64,000 bases of DNA from JAHDHW01 sp963793295 (GTDB lineage: Bacteria > Bacteroidota > Bacteroidia > Chitinophagales > Saprospiraceae). This document shows positions 35,591 to 46,975 of the stretch, piece after piece (the stretch's first letter is position 1; each line of letters opens with the position of its first letter). The notes under the pieces were generated by a model. That model had not been told where the DNA came from, ran no database searches, and worked only from the letters and a program-made list of their open reading frames with translations. Position numbers and translations under genes: made by a program. The stretch lies in contig CAWBZX010000035.1 in the NCBI GenBank assembly GCA_963793295.1, positions 23,378-87,377 of the forward strand, written 5' to 3'.

Positions 35591-35605
35591 ATCTTTTATT
35601 ATTAG

Positions 35606-36277
35606 TTAAAACTTATAAGTAATTCCAAATCTGAAATCAAAAGGAAGATTAATCGTTTCGATTTGAGGTTCAATAAAATTATAAAGAATGTACATCTCAA
35701 AGGCGATCAAATCTCCACCTGAATTGTAACCGATACCGCCATAAAAGTTATTTTGTTGCAATCTCGTTGTAGCTACTTTTCCAGTTATTGGATCTAAGAC
35801 CATAAATGGTCCTGAAAAATAAACATATTCATTATTCTCAATTCCGTATTCGGCATGCAGGAAAAGGGCTCTGAGAAACTTATATCGGGCAAATACACCC
35901 AGAGACCAGGAAACTGCATCTCCTTTATGTATGCGGCCGTCTGTGGAAGTTCCTTTTAAATAGTTGTACTGGATTCCAGTAATCGGACCGGCAGATAGTT
36001 CGTCAAATATTTTATATCCTACCATGGGGGAGATACCTGCGGTAAAGGCGCTTGTATAAGCATCCCCGCTAAAACCTAGGTTGAATCCGCCACCGTACCA
36101 AAGGTGTGAAGCAAAGTTGCCGCTATCATCAAAGTAGTCGTCGGTTTTTTCTGTTTTGGCTGGTTTCTTTTTCTTTTTCTTCTTTTTCTTACCGTAGTTT
36201 TGGGCATCCACATCCGCAATCGCGAAAACCAATGAAAACAAAACCAAAAGGAAACTAAATTTAATTACTTTATTCAT
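35606..36277 (-). CDS. Exported outer-membrane beta-barrel-like protein with poly-Lys tract
   Basis: The 223-residue protein has a signal peptide (about 1-26, ending DVDAQ), then a run of nine lysines (about residues 30-38). The rest is an eight-strand-like barrel pattern with alternating aromatic and glycine residues (LWYGGGFNLGFSG, SPMVGYKIFDELSAGPITG, FFGGIGY-like, FDFRFGITYKF with a C-terminal Phe). It looks like a small OmpA/OprF-type barrel, but no family is certain. The poly-Lys tract just after cleavage might bind acidic polymers. Confidence 0.65.
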   Translation of the reverse strand: MNKVIKFSFLLVLFSLVFAIADVDAQNYGKKKKKKKKKPAKTEKTDDYFDDSGNFASHLWYGGGFNLGFSGDAYTSAFTAGISPMVGYKIFDELSAGPITGIQYNYLKGTSTDGRIHKGDAVSWSLGVFARYKFLRALFLHAEYGIENNEYVYFSGPFMVLDPITGKVATTRLQQNNFYGGIGYNSGGDLIAFEMYILYNFIEPQIETINLPFDFRFGITYKF

Positions 36278-36454
36278 AATGAGTTAGATTTTGATTTTCT
36301 ACAAAAATAAGCATTATTTAACAAGTTATGCTTTTTTACTATTTGTCTGCAAGTGTGTGTACTATTAACAATTTAACAATTAAACGGTTGTAATATTTTA
36401 TACTTTAGTGTTATCTTTTTGTTAAAAGCAAATGGCCTATTTTTTTGCTATCCA

Positions 36455-39400
36455 TCAATTATTGTTTGTACTATTATTTGAAATTGTTTTGCGTTCTTTT
36501 CTAGTCTGGTTGAATGATGATGGTATGATTTGCTCCAAACTGATTAATTTATTTTGTTGCAAATAACTGATCCAAGCCTCTGCTCTTTTAGAACTTGAAA
36601 AACTGTAGAAAGTCTGATATTCATTCAGCTTCTCATGGAACTCAAGGCGGGTATTAAAATTTATTTCAAGTAATCTGATGATACCGAAAGTGTATTCGTC
36701 TCTTTTGCCTCCGCCTTCACTGGCAAATGGTGAAATGACATCAAATTGCAAAATATCGTAAATTTTTGCGAAATCAAGATGATCATTTTTGTCCAAAAAA
36801 TCCACTCCGAATTTTTCTAAATAATGTTTATAAAATTCGTATTCAGATAAATTTTGGTGCTTATGGATGAGCTCTTCCTGCTCTTTTTTGTTTTTTATAT
36901 TAAAAATAGGTAAACCAAAATCCCGGTGTAAAAAAGTGAAGGTTTTATCTCCCAATATGTTGCTTATCTCATCTAGGTGCTTTAATATATTGCTAATTTC
37001 AGCGTAGGAAATGGTCGCGATTATTTCTTCAAGGATTTTAGCTTTTGGCTCCCGGTCGACATCCATTTGAATAACCGCAAGGAGTTTGGTGTCTAAATCT
37101 TTTCCGTTGTTTTCCATTGTTGAGATATTAAGAATAGTCGTTTGCTCTTCAAACTCACTCAAAAAGCTGCTCTCGTCCAGGTAATTTTTAAAAGCAGTTT
37201 TGATTACTTCTGTTTTGGAAGAGGCTAGTTTTCCACTATTGATAAGACTAATCATCCATGGAGACCGAAACAGATTATTGAAAAAAGAACCTTTTTCTGA
37301 ATAATTGAAGGTAGAAGATTTAGCGATTAAAAAATCCAACATCAGATCAGCCTTTTCATTGTCAATTTCAAACAATTTTGGAATCTCGTCCAAAACTTTA
37401 TAAGTGAAAATAAAATCTTCAAAATATTTCAAATCTTCGGTTACGGAAAGCTTGGGTTGAATATTAAATCGACGAATGTTTTTTATTGGCTTCACCTTTT
37501 TTAGAGACGCCAAAATGATCGGTTTATAATTTTCTGAATAATAAGGATCTTCGGTCATTTGATTCAGATCATATATCGTAATCTGAGTCTTCAAAGTGAG
37601 GCTATCTAGTTTTTGTTGATAAAAGAGAGTTCCCCATTGTTGGTAATGGGTGCTGTCTTTTTCCCACAGTGATTTCCAAAAATTCGTAGCAAAAGGGTGG
37701 TCCGAGTTTTCAACAGGAACCCTAAATGAATAGATGTTTTCAACAACTGGAATGATATTGTCTGCCACTAAAATTTGTACATTTTCGCGTTCGCTTACTA
37801 TCCGATTATCATCGATGAGTCTGAAAAGCTTGGGGATATACTCAATATTTGATTGTAGGCGTAGAAATGAAAACAGCTTTTTAATTAATTCAGTATCATC
37901 ACTATTTTGAATGATCTCAACTATTTCTTCCAGTTCAGAAAGACTGGGTGCAGGCAGGATTTTAAGATCTTTTTGATTAAAAAGGAGTGGAGCAGCTATG
38001 AAATCCTCTATGTTATAAGTGACAAACTCTTCCCCTGGTTCTTGTTCCAGTAAAAGTAATATTTGGGTGAGAATATCTTTGTCCGATTCGACATTTCCGA
38101 GTTCGTGTAATTGGTTTAGCAGATCTACATTGGACAAGTCAAATTTATTTAGATAATTATTACAGATTCCTTCGACGCCAATATTTTCAAATAAAAAGGA
38201 TTTTTTTAAAAAGAGTCTTAGATTATCACTGTCTTGGATAATGGTTTTCCAGTTTTTTGAATAAAACCAATCCAAAATACGACCAGCAGACAATGAGAGA
38301 TTTTCGTTTTTTTCATGAACACAAACCCAGTATTCCAGAGCGGTAATATCGTCGAGAGATAAAGATTCAATGAGTTTATTTTCCGCAAGATACCTTTCTT
38401 TCTCGCTGTCCGGATAAGCTAATTTTTCAAACTTGGCCAGTAGCTTTTTGTCTGGCTTGTAGCTGACGTTATTTGCTCTGCAAAAGGCAGTCAAGACCGA
38501 AAGTTGCTCTAGATATTTATATTTCATGGAAGGCAAAGCGTTGTTGTGATTGCGCAACAGTTGCCTGTATTTTTTTGACAAGGTGATGATTTCCAGAGGA
38601 TCGCCCTCGGTAAGTTGGAGAAATGATAAAAGCGCAATGGAGTCATTTTTGGAATTAAAGCGCCTGAAAAGCTTTTCGTAATTTTGAGTTTTTGCGAAGG
38701 ACTCCATTTTACTGGTGAATATTTTTCGGGGTTCATCCCATTCGTAGTCCTGATAAGCAGCTCCCCAGTAAATCAGATAATTCAACATGGCAGTTTCGTC
38801 GTCCTTTTCAGGATCGAAGGTGACAATGCCGTTTCTGTTTTGGATCCCAATCTCTACGTTGGTTCTGGATTTTATGAGTTGGACATGATCGATTTCGAGG
38901 CTATCTGTCGCGTTTTTCCGTGTTCTGTAAAAATCTGCGGCTATATAAAACAAAGCTCTTGGATGCTTTGATCGTTTCAAATCAAGTAGCGCGTTTTTTC
39001 GAATCCAGGGATAATCATTAGATGATCCTAGAATTTTACCATAATAGTCGACAGGGTACTGAAAGAAGTTGATATTGAATTTGAATATTTTTTCATAACC
39101 ATGCCTTCGAATCTCTTCCAGTGTTTCCAGGGAATCTATCAAGTTTTGGTAATAACTAATTTTTTGCGAGAGATCCGCTTGAAACAGAGGCTGACAATTG
39201 GTTGTTTTTTCTAATAAGGGCGTGGCAAAAGTCTCATTGAGCATTTTTGCTTCCAGTAATTGCAGGGTGATTTTGACAATTTCAATTTTGGGATATTCGT
39301 CAAGCTGTTTTAGAATATTTTCATAACATTCATTTCGAAGTGCAGCTGGAATATCAGATAGTCTTTCATCCTGAAGGAGATTGATCAGCAAATGGTCTTT

Positions 39401-39916
39401 ATTTACAGCCTTTAGCGAAGCCATTTTTTGGATTAATTTATGGACTTCACCAAATTGTTTTGTGCTTAGCAATTCCTCCAGATCCATAAAATATCGCCGG
39501 ATCATTCCGGTGTTAATGCTTTCGTCCTCAAAAGAGACGGATTTCATCTCAAAACTAATCTTCCGGTTTTCTAGTGGAGTGATATAAAAAATATCAAGCA
39601 ATTCCGAGTATTGAATTTTTTGTTCGTTGTCATAGTAAAAACTCAGGAATTCCATTTTGGAGCTTTGGTTGACATCAATTTCATTAGCAGTAAAAAAAGT
39701 AGCGTTTGAAAGGATAACCCGGATTTTTTGATCAATTTCATTTTTATCAAGCAAGCTTCCCAGATCTCGCAAAGCTCTTTTTTGTCCTTTATGAACTTCT
39801 TTCTCAAGCTGGTCAACGATCTGGTCATATTCCAAATACTTACCTGGTTGTGCCCAAACACAACAAGTCGATAGTAAAGTCAGAATAATAAAAGCGGTGG
39901 TTTTCATTTTTGCCAA
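36455..39916 (-). CDS. Large exported protein of unknown function, 1153 residues
   Basis: I do not recognise a family. MKTTAFIILTLLSTCCVWAQ is a signal peptide, and the real start may be the second Met. The mature part is long, charged and apparently helical throughout, with leucine-rich stretches that could be an alpha-solenoid (for example IPKLFRLIDDNRIVSERENV). There is no CTD of type A or B, no transmembrane segment beyond the signal, and no catalytic motif. It is probably periplasmic. A lipoprotein gene lies 103 bases upstream in the same orientation, so the two may be co-transcribed. The frame is intact for 3.4 kb. Confidence 0.7.
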   Translation of the reverse strand: MAKMKTTAFIILTLLSTCCVWAQPGKYLEYDQIVDQLEKEVHKGQKRALRDLGSLLDKNEIDQKIRVILSNATFFTANEIDVNQSSKMEFLSFYYDNEQKIQYSELLDIFYITPLENRKISFEMKSVSFEDESINTGMIRRYFMDLEELLSTKQFGEVHKLIQKMASLKAVNKDHLLINLLQDERLSDIPAALRNECYENILKQLDEYPKIEIVKITLQLLEAKMLNETFATPLLEKTTNCQPLFQADLSQKISYYQNLIDSLETLEEIRRHGYEKIFKFNINFFQYPVDYYGKILGSSNDYPWIRKNALLDLKRSKHPRALFYIAADFYRTRKNATDSLEIDHVQLIKSRTNVEIGIQNRNGIVTFDPEKDDETAMLNYLIYWGAAYQDYEWDEPRKIFTSKMESFAKTQNYEKLFRRFNSKNDSIALLSFLQLTEGDPLEIITLSKKYRQLLRNHNNALPSMKYKYLEQLSVLTAFCRANNVSYKPDKKLLAKFEKLAYPDSEKERYLAENKLIESLSLDDITALEYWVCVHEKNENLSLSAGRILDWFYSKNWKTIIQDSDNLRLFLKKSFLFENIGVEGICNNYLNKFDLSNVDLLNQLHELGNVESDKDILTQILLLLEQEPGEEFVTYNIEDFIAAPLLFNQKDLKILPAPSLSELEEIVEIIQNSDDTELIKKLFSFLRLQSNIEYIPKLFRLIDDNRIVSERENVQILVADNIIPVVENIYSFRVPVENSDHPFATNFWKSLWEKDSTHYQQWGTLFYQQKLDSLTLKTQITIYDLNQMTEDPYYSENYKPIILASLKKVKPIKNIRRFNIQPKLSVTEDLKYFEDFIFTYKVLDEIPKLFEIDNEKADLMLDFLIAKSSTFNYSEKGSFFNNLFRSPWMISLINSGKLASSKTEVIKTAFKNYLDESSFLSEFEEQTTILNISTMENNGKDLDTKLLAVIQMDVDREPKAKILEEIIATISYAEISNILKHLDEISNILGDKTFTFLHRDFGLPIFNIKNKKEQEELIHKHQNLSEYEFYKHYLEKFGVDFLDKNDHLDFAKIYDILQFDVISPFASEGGGKRDEYTFGIIRLLEINFNTRLEFHEKLNEYQTFYSFSSSKRAEAWISYLQQNKLISLEQIIPSSFNQTRKERKTISNNSTNNN

Positions 39917-40019
39917 AAAATCGTCTAAGTATTGGCTATTCTACGGATGGAAAACCAAAAAGATTTAGTTACTTGCTGCAAGTGTTGAAAACGGATCTCA
40001 CGATCAATGGTAGCTTATG

Positions 40020-40844
40020 TTATTTGTCGGTAGAAACCTTTGCAAAGCGTTTGTATTCCAAAGGAATATCCGTTGTTGATTGTTCCAGTAAAAAGTCTTT
40101 TTGACTGAGAAACTTAACTTCGGTAACTCCCCAATCGCCGGTAGGGACATGCCACATTTTTTCGATTTGAGTATCAGCAATTTTATAAAACTCAACTTTG
40201 TTGGTACATTCGAACGGTAATTCTTTGTCGAATGAAGCAGCTAAAAAAGCGCTTTGGTCTTTTGAAAAGTAAAGCGTACCATTAAGGAGATAACTTGATC
40301 CATCATTGGCGTTGATAAGATTAGATATTCGGCATTTATCCTCTTGAATAGTTTCTACCAAAAAGAAACCTGCGTCCTGGAAGTAGTTTTTAAATTGATA
40401 ATAAAGAATCTGATCGGGATTTGAACGGTCGTTTGTGTATTCAATTTGACTTCCGTTTTTTAATTTGATCAATAAATTGTCATCAACTCTGGTCACCCAT
40501 TCCCCATATTGTTTCAACTTATATTTTTCAACAGCCCAAGTGCAATCATTCTGCCCTTCCCAAATTCCTTTTTGGTAGCCTTTCGATTTTTTGCAAAATT
40601 TTTCCGCGAGCATTTTAAGTTCAGAATAAGGGGTTTCTTCAAACTTTTTTTTACTTATAGCGCTTATGGAAGCACCTATTTTATTGAAGTTTGCGGTGTC
40701 CAAATATTGGATATTTTCGATTTTCTTCAAGATAGGAGCAGGGATGTCAGATAGATCGGGAACGTCTGCGGTGGAATTGTTCTTCTCTGGAGTACAAGCA
40801 AAAAACAATAGAAAAACACTTGAAATTATTAGGGCTATTTTCAT
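40020..40844 (-). CDS. Lipoprotein of unknown function, 274 residues
   Basis: The N-terminus MKIALIISSVFLLFFACTPE carries a lipobox (LFFAC), so Cys17 should be lipidated. The mature protein has no recognised domain. It contains WEGQNDCTWAVEKYKLKQYGEWVTRVDD and is rich in aromatic residues in short beta-like segments. It is upstream of the 1153-residue exported protein on the same strand, which suggests a shared envelope role. Confidence 0.7.
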   Translation of the reverse strand: MKIALIISSVFLLFFACTPEKNNSTADVPDLSDIPAPILKKIENIQYLDTANFNKIGASISAISKKKFEETPYSELKMLAEKFCKKSKGYQKGIWEGQNDCTWAVEKYKLKQYGEWVTRVDDNLLIKLKNGSQIEYTNDRSNPDQILYYQFKNYFQDAGFFLVETIQEDKCRISNLINANDGSSYLLNGTLYFSKDQSAFLAASFDKELPFECTNKVEFYKIADTQIEKMWHVPTGDWGVTEVKFLSQKDFLLEQSTTDIPLEYKRFAKVSTDK

Positions 40845-41133
40845 AATTATCGTTTTTGTTTTAAAATAGAGATGTTATATAAAAACCCGTCGAAATGAAA
40901 AATACGATTTTAATTCAAATATTTAAACTAGCAGTTATCTGACATAATAAAAAAATGATTTAAATTTGGTACACCGTTTTATTCAAAATTGTTATTTTCG
41001 GTTCGCTTTTCCGCCAGTATAAGTAGACCTTTTCGTGCAATATTCCATTTTTTTACGTATAATTAAAGCGAATACTAATTTGACATATATGAAAATTTAA
41101 ATATGTCGCTGTATTTCACAAAAAACAGAAACT

Positions 41134-44100
41134 ATGTTACGGATTAGAACGCTCATCATTTTGTTGTTTTTGAGTTATTGGTGTTTCGGTCAAAAGGGAG
41201 AATTTTTAGGTAATGAAGTCCTTTTTACCGACTATCCGGCTTTGGACAGCCAATTTAACGATTATGATGTTTTTGAACTTGATATACCTACCATCGATGA
41301 TTTTGTAAGTAGGGGTAAAGAGGAATATTATTTGAATTTCCATTTAGGGGAAGAGTTCAACTGGCGCATCCAGCTTTTTCCACATGATATCAGAAGCTAC
41401 AATTATGAGGTAGTGGTTGAAACTGAGAAAGTTCAAAAAACGATGCCTGCACGTGAGAATATGACTTATCGGGGATATCTCATGAATCGGGGTGGTGGAA
41501 AGGTTGGTTTGACAATCAATGACCATCACTTTGCCGGAACTGTAGAGGTTGAAGGAGTTCTTTATTTTATAGAACCTGTTCATTATTTTGATAAAAATGC
41601 ATCAAGAAATCTAGTCGTTGTATATGCTGAATCAGATGTAGTTCCTAACGAAAATGCTACCTGTGGAGCAGTTGAAATGCATGAACGAAGTAATCATCTA
41701 AAACATGCAGATCCTGAAGAAAACGGTGGAAACCGTATGTTGGATTGTTACGAAGTTGAATTAGCGATTGCCTCTGATTATTTGATGTATCTGGATTACA
41801 ACCAGGATGTTGATCAAGTAGAAGATCATAACATTACGGTGATGAACAATGTGGCAACTAACTGGGATAATGAGTTCAACAATGAAATCCAGTTTGTAAT
41901 CGTCACCCAATTTGTTTCGACTTGTAGTTCTTGTGACCCTTGGACAAGCTCCACTAATGCAAGTACTTTGTTGGGGAGCTTTCGAAGTTGGGGAAATGGT
42001 AATGGCTTTGGCGTGTCATTTGACCTGGGACAGCTCTGGACAGACCGTAATTTGAATGGAAGCACGGTTGGAATCGCTTATATTGATGGCGTATGTGGGA
42101 GTTTTAAATATCATGTGCTACAGGATTTTACTACCAATTCAAACTTTCTTCGCGTTTTGGTCTCACATGAAATGGGCCATAACTTTGATGCATTACATGA
42201 TGCTCCAAACAGTGGTTTTATTATGGCGCCATCTGTGAATAATTCAAATACGTGGTCAAATGCTTCCCAGAATGATATCAATGCTACTATTACGCAACGC
42301 ATCAATAATAATTGCTTTGCAGCGTGCAATAGCCCATTACCTCCTGTTGCTGATTTTACTTCTAATGTGACAGATGGTTGTATTCCATTGGTTGTAAATT
42401 TTACGGACCTTTCTTTAAACGATCCTACAGAATGGGAATGGACTTTTCCAGGAGGTACGCCAAGTTCTTCTACACAACAAAATCCAACAGTTACTTATAA
42501 TACACCAGGCAACTACGATGTGACACTGACTGTTACAAATAATGCAGGCTCTGGTTCGATCACACAACCTTTATATATTACAGCATATGAAGGTCCTGTG
42601 ACCAGCTTTGATACTGATATATTTGAAAATACAGTAAATTTTATAAATACTACTGTAAATGGCATTTCCTGGCTTTGGGAATTTGGTGATGGGGATACAA
42701 GTACTGCTTATAGCCCTACCCACACTTATCTTGAAGATGGCACTTATACCGTTATCCTTTGGGCGACTAATGACTGCGGAACTACATCCTATACGCAGGT
42801 AATTACTATTCTTACATTGCCTGTGGCAGATTTCACTTCTGATGTACAAGATGGTTGCGTTCCTTTGGTTGTCAATTTTATTGACCAGTCTTCTTCTAAT
42901 TCAGATTTTTGGGTGTGGACAATGCCAGGAGCTTCCCCTGATGCTTCAACTGAACAGAATCCTACTGTAGTTTATAATCAGGCAGGGACTTATGATGTAA
43001 CACTGGAAGTGATAAATGCAGCAGGAAGTAATTCAATAACCTATACTGATTTCATCACGATATATCCAGAAGCTCTTGCAGTTTTCGTTTATACGATTGA
43101 CGGATTGACAGTAAATTTCACAAACAATTCAGAGAATGCAGATAGTTATTTATGGGATTTTGGTGATGGCAACTCAAGTACAGAAGAAGATCCTTCTCAT
43201 ACCTATGATGATGGCGGGACTTATACTGTTGTTTTAACAGCTACCAGTGATCTGTGTGGGGATGCTACATTTACACAGACCTTCACTCTTGATGCTGCCC
43301 CTGTAGCTGCGTTTACTTCTGACATACAAGAAGGTTGTGCTCCGCTAACGGTTCAATTTACAGATGCTTCTTCATCCAATCCTGATACCTGGGTATGGAC
43401 CTTTGAAGGTGGTAATCCAGGCACCTCGACTGCTCAAAATCCGACAGTTACTTATAATACTCCGGGGACCTATGATGTAACTTTAACAGTTTCAAATGCC
43501 GCAGGACAGAATTCGATTACTGAAGTGGGATATATTGTAATAACAACAGTTCCTGATGCTAGTTTTACAAGTAGTATCAATGGCGTTCAGGTTGATTTTA
43601 CAAATACGACCATCAACGGAGATACTTACTCCTGGGACTTTGGAGACGGAGATAGCTCAACAGAAGAAAATCCAAGCCACACTTACAATACAGATGGAGA
43701 TTATGTCGTAGAATTGACAGCGACGAATGAATGTGGTTCGGTGACGAGTACACAAACGATAACAATCGTAACCGCACCGACAGCAGGGTTTACAGCAGAT
43801 GTGACCAATGGTTGCGCTCCCTTGACAGTACAATTTACAGATCAGTCCTCATCGAATTCAACATCATGGGCATGGACTTTTGAAGGTGGAAATCCAGGTA
43901 CTTCAACAACTCAAAACCCCACGGTTACTTATAATACTCCTGGTACCTACGATGTAACCTTAACAGTTTCAAATGCCGCAGGACAGAATACGATTACTGA
44001 AGTAGGATATATTGTGGTAACAACAGTTCCTGATGCCAGTTTTACAAGCAGTATCAATGGCGTTCAGGTTGATTTTACGAATACGACCATCAATGGAGAT

Positions 44101-46918
44101 ACTTACTCCTGGGACTTTGGAGACGGAGATAACTCAACAGAAGAAAATCCAAGCCACACTTACAATACAGATGGAGATTATGTAGTAGAATTAACAGCGA
44201 CGAATGAATGTGGTTCGGTGACGAGTACACAAACAATAACAATCATAACCGCACCGACAGCAGGGTTTACAGCAGATGTGACCAGTGGTTGCGCTCCCTT
44301 GACAGTACAATTCACAGATCAGTCCTCATCGAATTCAACATCATGGGCATGGACTTTCGAGGGCGGTAATCCAGGCAACCTCGACTGCTCAAAACCCCAC
44401 AGTTACTTATGAAAACACAGGCACTTATGATGTAACGTTGACCGTTTCAAATGCCGCAGGGCAAAGTACTTTAACTGAAGTGGAATATGTTGTGGTAACA
44501 ACGGTTCCGGTGGCTGGTTATACCAATGAGGTAAATGGAACCAACGTTGATTTTTTAAACACTTCTATAAATGCAACAAGCTATCACTGGGATTTTGGTG
44601 ATGGCGATGAAAGCACAGATACTAATCCCACTCATGATTTTGAAGTAGATGGAGAATATACGGTGGTATTAACATCTACCAACGATTGCGGGTCTGAAAC
44701 TTATACAGAAACAATAACTATTGTAACTGCTCCATTAGCTGGGTTTACTGCAGATATCACTGTTGGTTGCGCATCCTTAACGGTACAATTCTTTGATGAA
44801 TCGAGTGAAAACACCACTAGTTGGGATTGGTCTTTCCCTGGAGGTAATCCAAGTAGTTCTACAGAGCAAAATCCGGTTGTCGTCTATGATACTCCTGGAA
44901 GTTACGATGTAACTCTAGTGGCATCTAATTCAGAAGGTGATGATACCTATACGCAAATTCAATTCATCATTGTAAATACCGTTCCGACGGTTGATTTCTC
45001 CAGTACAATTAATGGAACAACCGTGAGCTTTTCAAATAATAGTACAGGAGCTACGGAATACTTGTGGGACTTTGGTGATAATACAACAAGCACAGAACCC
45101 AATCCGGAGCATACTTATGCTGAAACAGGGGATTATACAGTTACTTTGACTGCTACGAATGAATGTGGTTCCGTAACAACCACTCAGTCAATTACAATTT
45201 TAGATACTCCCACGGCGGCATTTTCAGCTGATGTCACTATTGGTTGTTTTCCTTTAACGGTTCAGTTTACAGATGAATCAATTAACGCAGAAACCTGGGA
45301 ATGGTCATTCCCAGGAGGCTCACCAAGTACATCATCAGAACAAAACCCAGAGGTTACATACAGTACACCTGGAAACTATAGTGTTTCACTGGAAGTTTCA
45401 AATTCAGCAGGAAGCACTATTCTTACCATTGTTGAATATATCTTAGTTGAAGATATTCCTCAGCCAAGTTTTACAAAAAGTGTAACGGGTTCGGTTGTGA
45501 TTTTTACTAATACAAGTATTGGAGGAACTTCATTCGAATGGGATTTTGGAGACAATACAACCAGCAACGAAGAAAATCCAATGCATGTTTACAGCCAGGA
45601 TGGTCAATATACTGCAACTTTGACGGTTACAAATTCATGTGGAAGTGTTTCAACTTCTCAGAATGTCACCATTGTAACACCTCCTAACGCAAGCTTTAGT
45701 GCGGACGTAACAGCAGGCTGTGCACCATTTACTGTCCAATTTAATGATCAATCGACAGCTAATACGGTAAGTTGGCTTTGGTCATTCCCAGGAGGAACAC
45801 CAAGTTCTTCCACGGAAGAGAATCCGGTGGTTGTTTATAATACTGCGGGAACCTATGATGTAACTTTGACGGTAAGTAACTCGGCTGGTTCTGATGAATC
45901 CACGGAGCTATCTTATATTATTGTGAATGATATACCGACTGCAGATTTTTCAACGGATATAAATGGAATCACTGCTACTTTTTCCAATAACTCAACCAAC
46001 GGATCTACTTATGCATGGGATTTTGGTGACAACGAAACAAGCAACAGCGATAATCCTGAGCATCAATACCAAGGAGTAGGTGATTATGAAGTGCAATTGA
46101 TCGTTACCAATGAATGTGGTTCAGATACAATTAAACAAACAATTTCGATTGAAGGTTTGGCTCCTACGGCTGCATTTTCTTCGGATGAAAAAAGTGGCTG
46201 TGCTCCTTTTACGGTTAATTTTATGGATGAATCCACGGAAAATCCAACTTCATGGTCGTGGATCTTTGAAGGAGGTAACCCCAGTTCCTCAACAGAACAA
46301 GACCCAACCGTTGTGTATGAAACAGCCGGAACTTATGAAGTTAGCATGACCGCTTTTAATGATTTTGGTGAAAATACAATCACGGAGATCGCATACATTA
46401 CCGTTTTGGATGTTCCTGAAGCTTCTTTCGATTATATGGATGAGAATGGAACGGTTACTTTTAACAATACTTCGACAGGAGGCACTTCCTATCTTTGGGA
46501 TTTTGGTGATGGAAGCGTTGGCAGTACAGAAGAATCACCAATCTATGACTATGCAACTTCAGGTGAATACAACGTCATTTTGGAAGTAATGAACGAATGC
46601 GGTTCGACAACATTTGAAATGGTAATACAAGTAATAGTTACCGGAATTGAAGACTTTGAAAATATCGATATTTTTAATGTATTTCCAAATCCAAATATTG
46701 GAAGTTTCACTTTGATTTTGGAAGGAGAAGGAAGCTATGACTTAAATCTGGAAATGTACAATATAATCGGTCAATCGATTTATTTTGAAATGATTGATTT
46801 CAGAAATGGCCGGTTTGTAAAAGAATATACGCTCCAAAACATTGCTGCAGGGACTTACATCTTACAGTTGAAATCCGGCCAAAAAGTGATGTACAAAAAA
46901 ATTGTGGTAGAGCGCTAA
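41134..46918 (+). CDS. Secreted metzincin-type protease with 18 PKD domains and type A sorting domain (one frameshift)
   Basis: A signal peptide (1-19, ending CFGQ) and a propeptide precede a reprolysin-like catalytic domain. Its zinc site HEMGHNFDALHD (from about residue 346) is followed by the Met-turn-like FIMAPS. From about residue 405 there are 18 PKD domains in nine alternating pairs: one type begins AxFTxDVxxGC, the other has YxWDFGDG and DECG-like endings. The C-terminus (DIFNVFPNPNIGSF ... KSGQKVMYKKIVVER) is a type A T9SS sorting domain. One extra base near 44377 breaks the frame; the text continues unchanged, so I join 41134-44412 and 44438-46918. Total length is about 1,928 residues. 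It is likely exported to degrade or bind extracellular protein. Confidence 0.85.
43561..44400 (+). repeat. Near-identical tandem duplication of a PKD pair
   Basis: Two copies of a 477-base unit (two PKD domains, 159 residues) begin at 43561 and 44038 and are almost identical base for base. The frameshift near 44377 lies in the second copy. The high identity shows a recent duplication or gene conversion. Confidence 0.8.
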
Positions 46919-46937
46919 CGATTTTAAAATATGGTTT

Positions 46938-46975
46938 AAAATGTCCTCTGGGTTTATAATACAGAGGACATTTTT
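46938..46975. terminator. Bidirectional terminator
   Basis: AAAATGTCCTCTG pairs with CAGAGGACATTTT around an 11-base loop, with T-runs on both strands. It separates the protease gene from the convergent M23 peptidase gene. Confidence 0.85.

Noticed and set aside
44438..46918. A separate gene starting at 44438
   Set aside because: It has no signal peptide or start site and begins in the middle of a PKD domain; it is the 3' part of the 41134 gene after one extra base.
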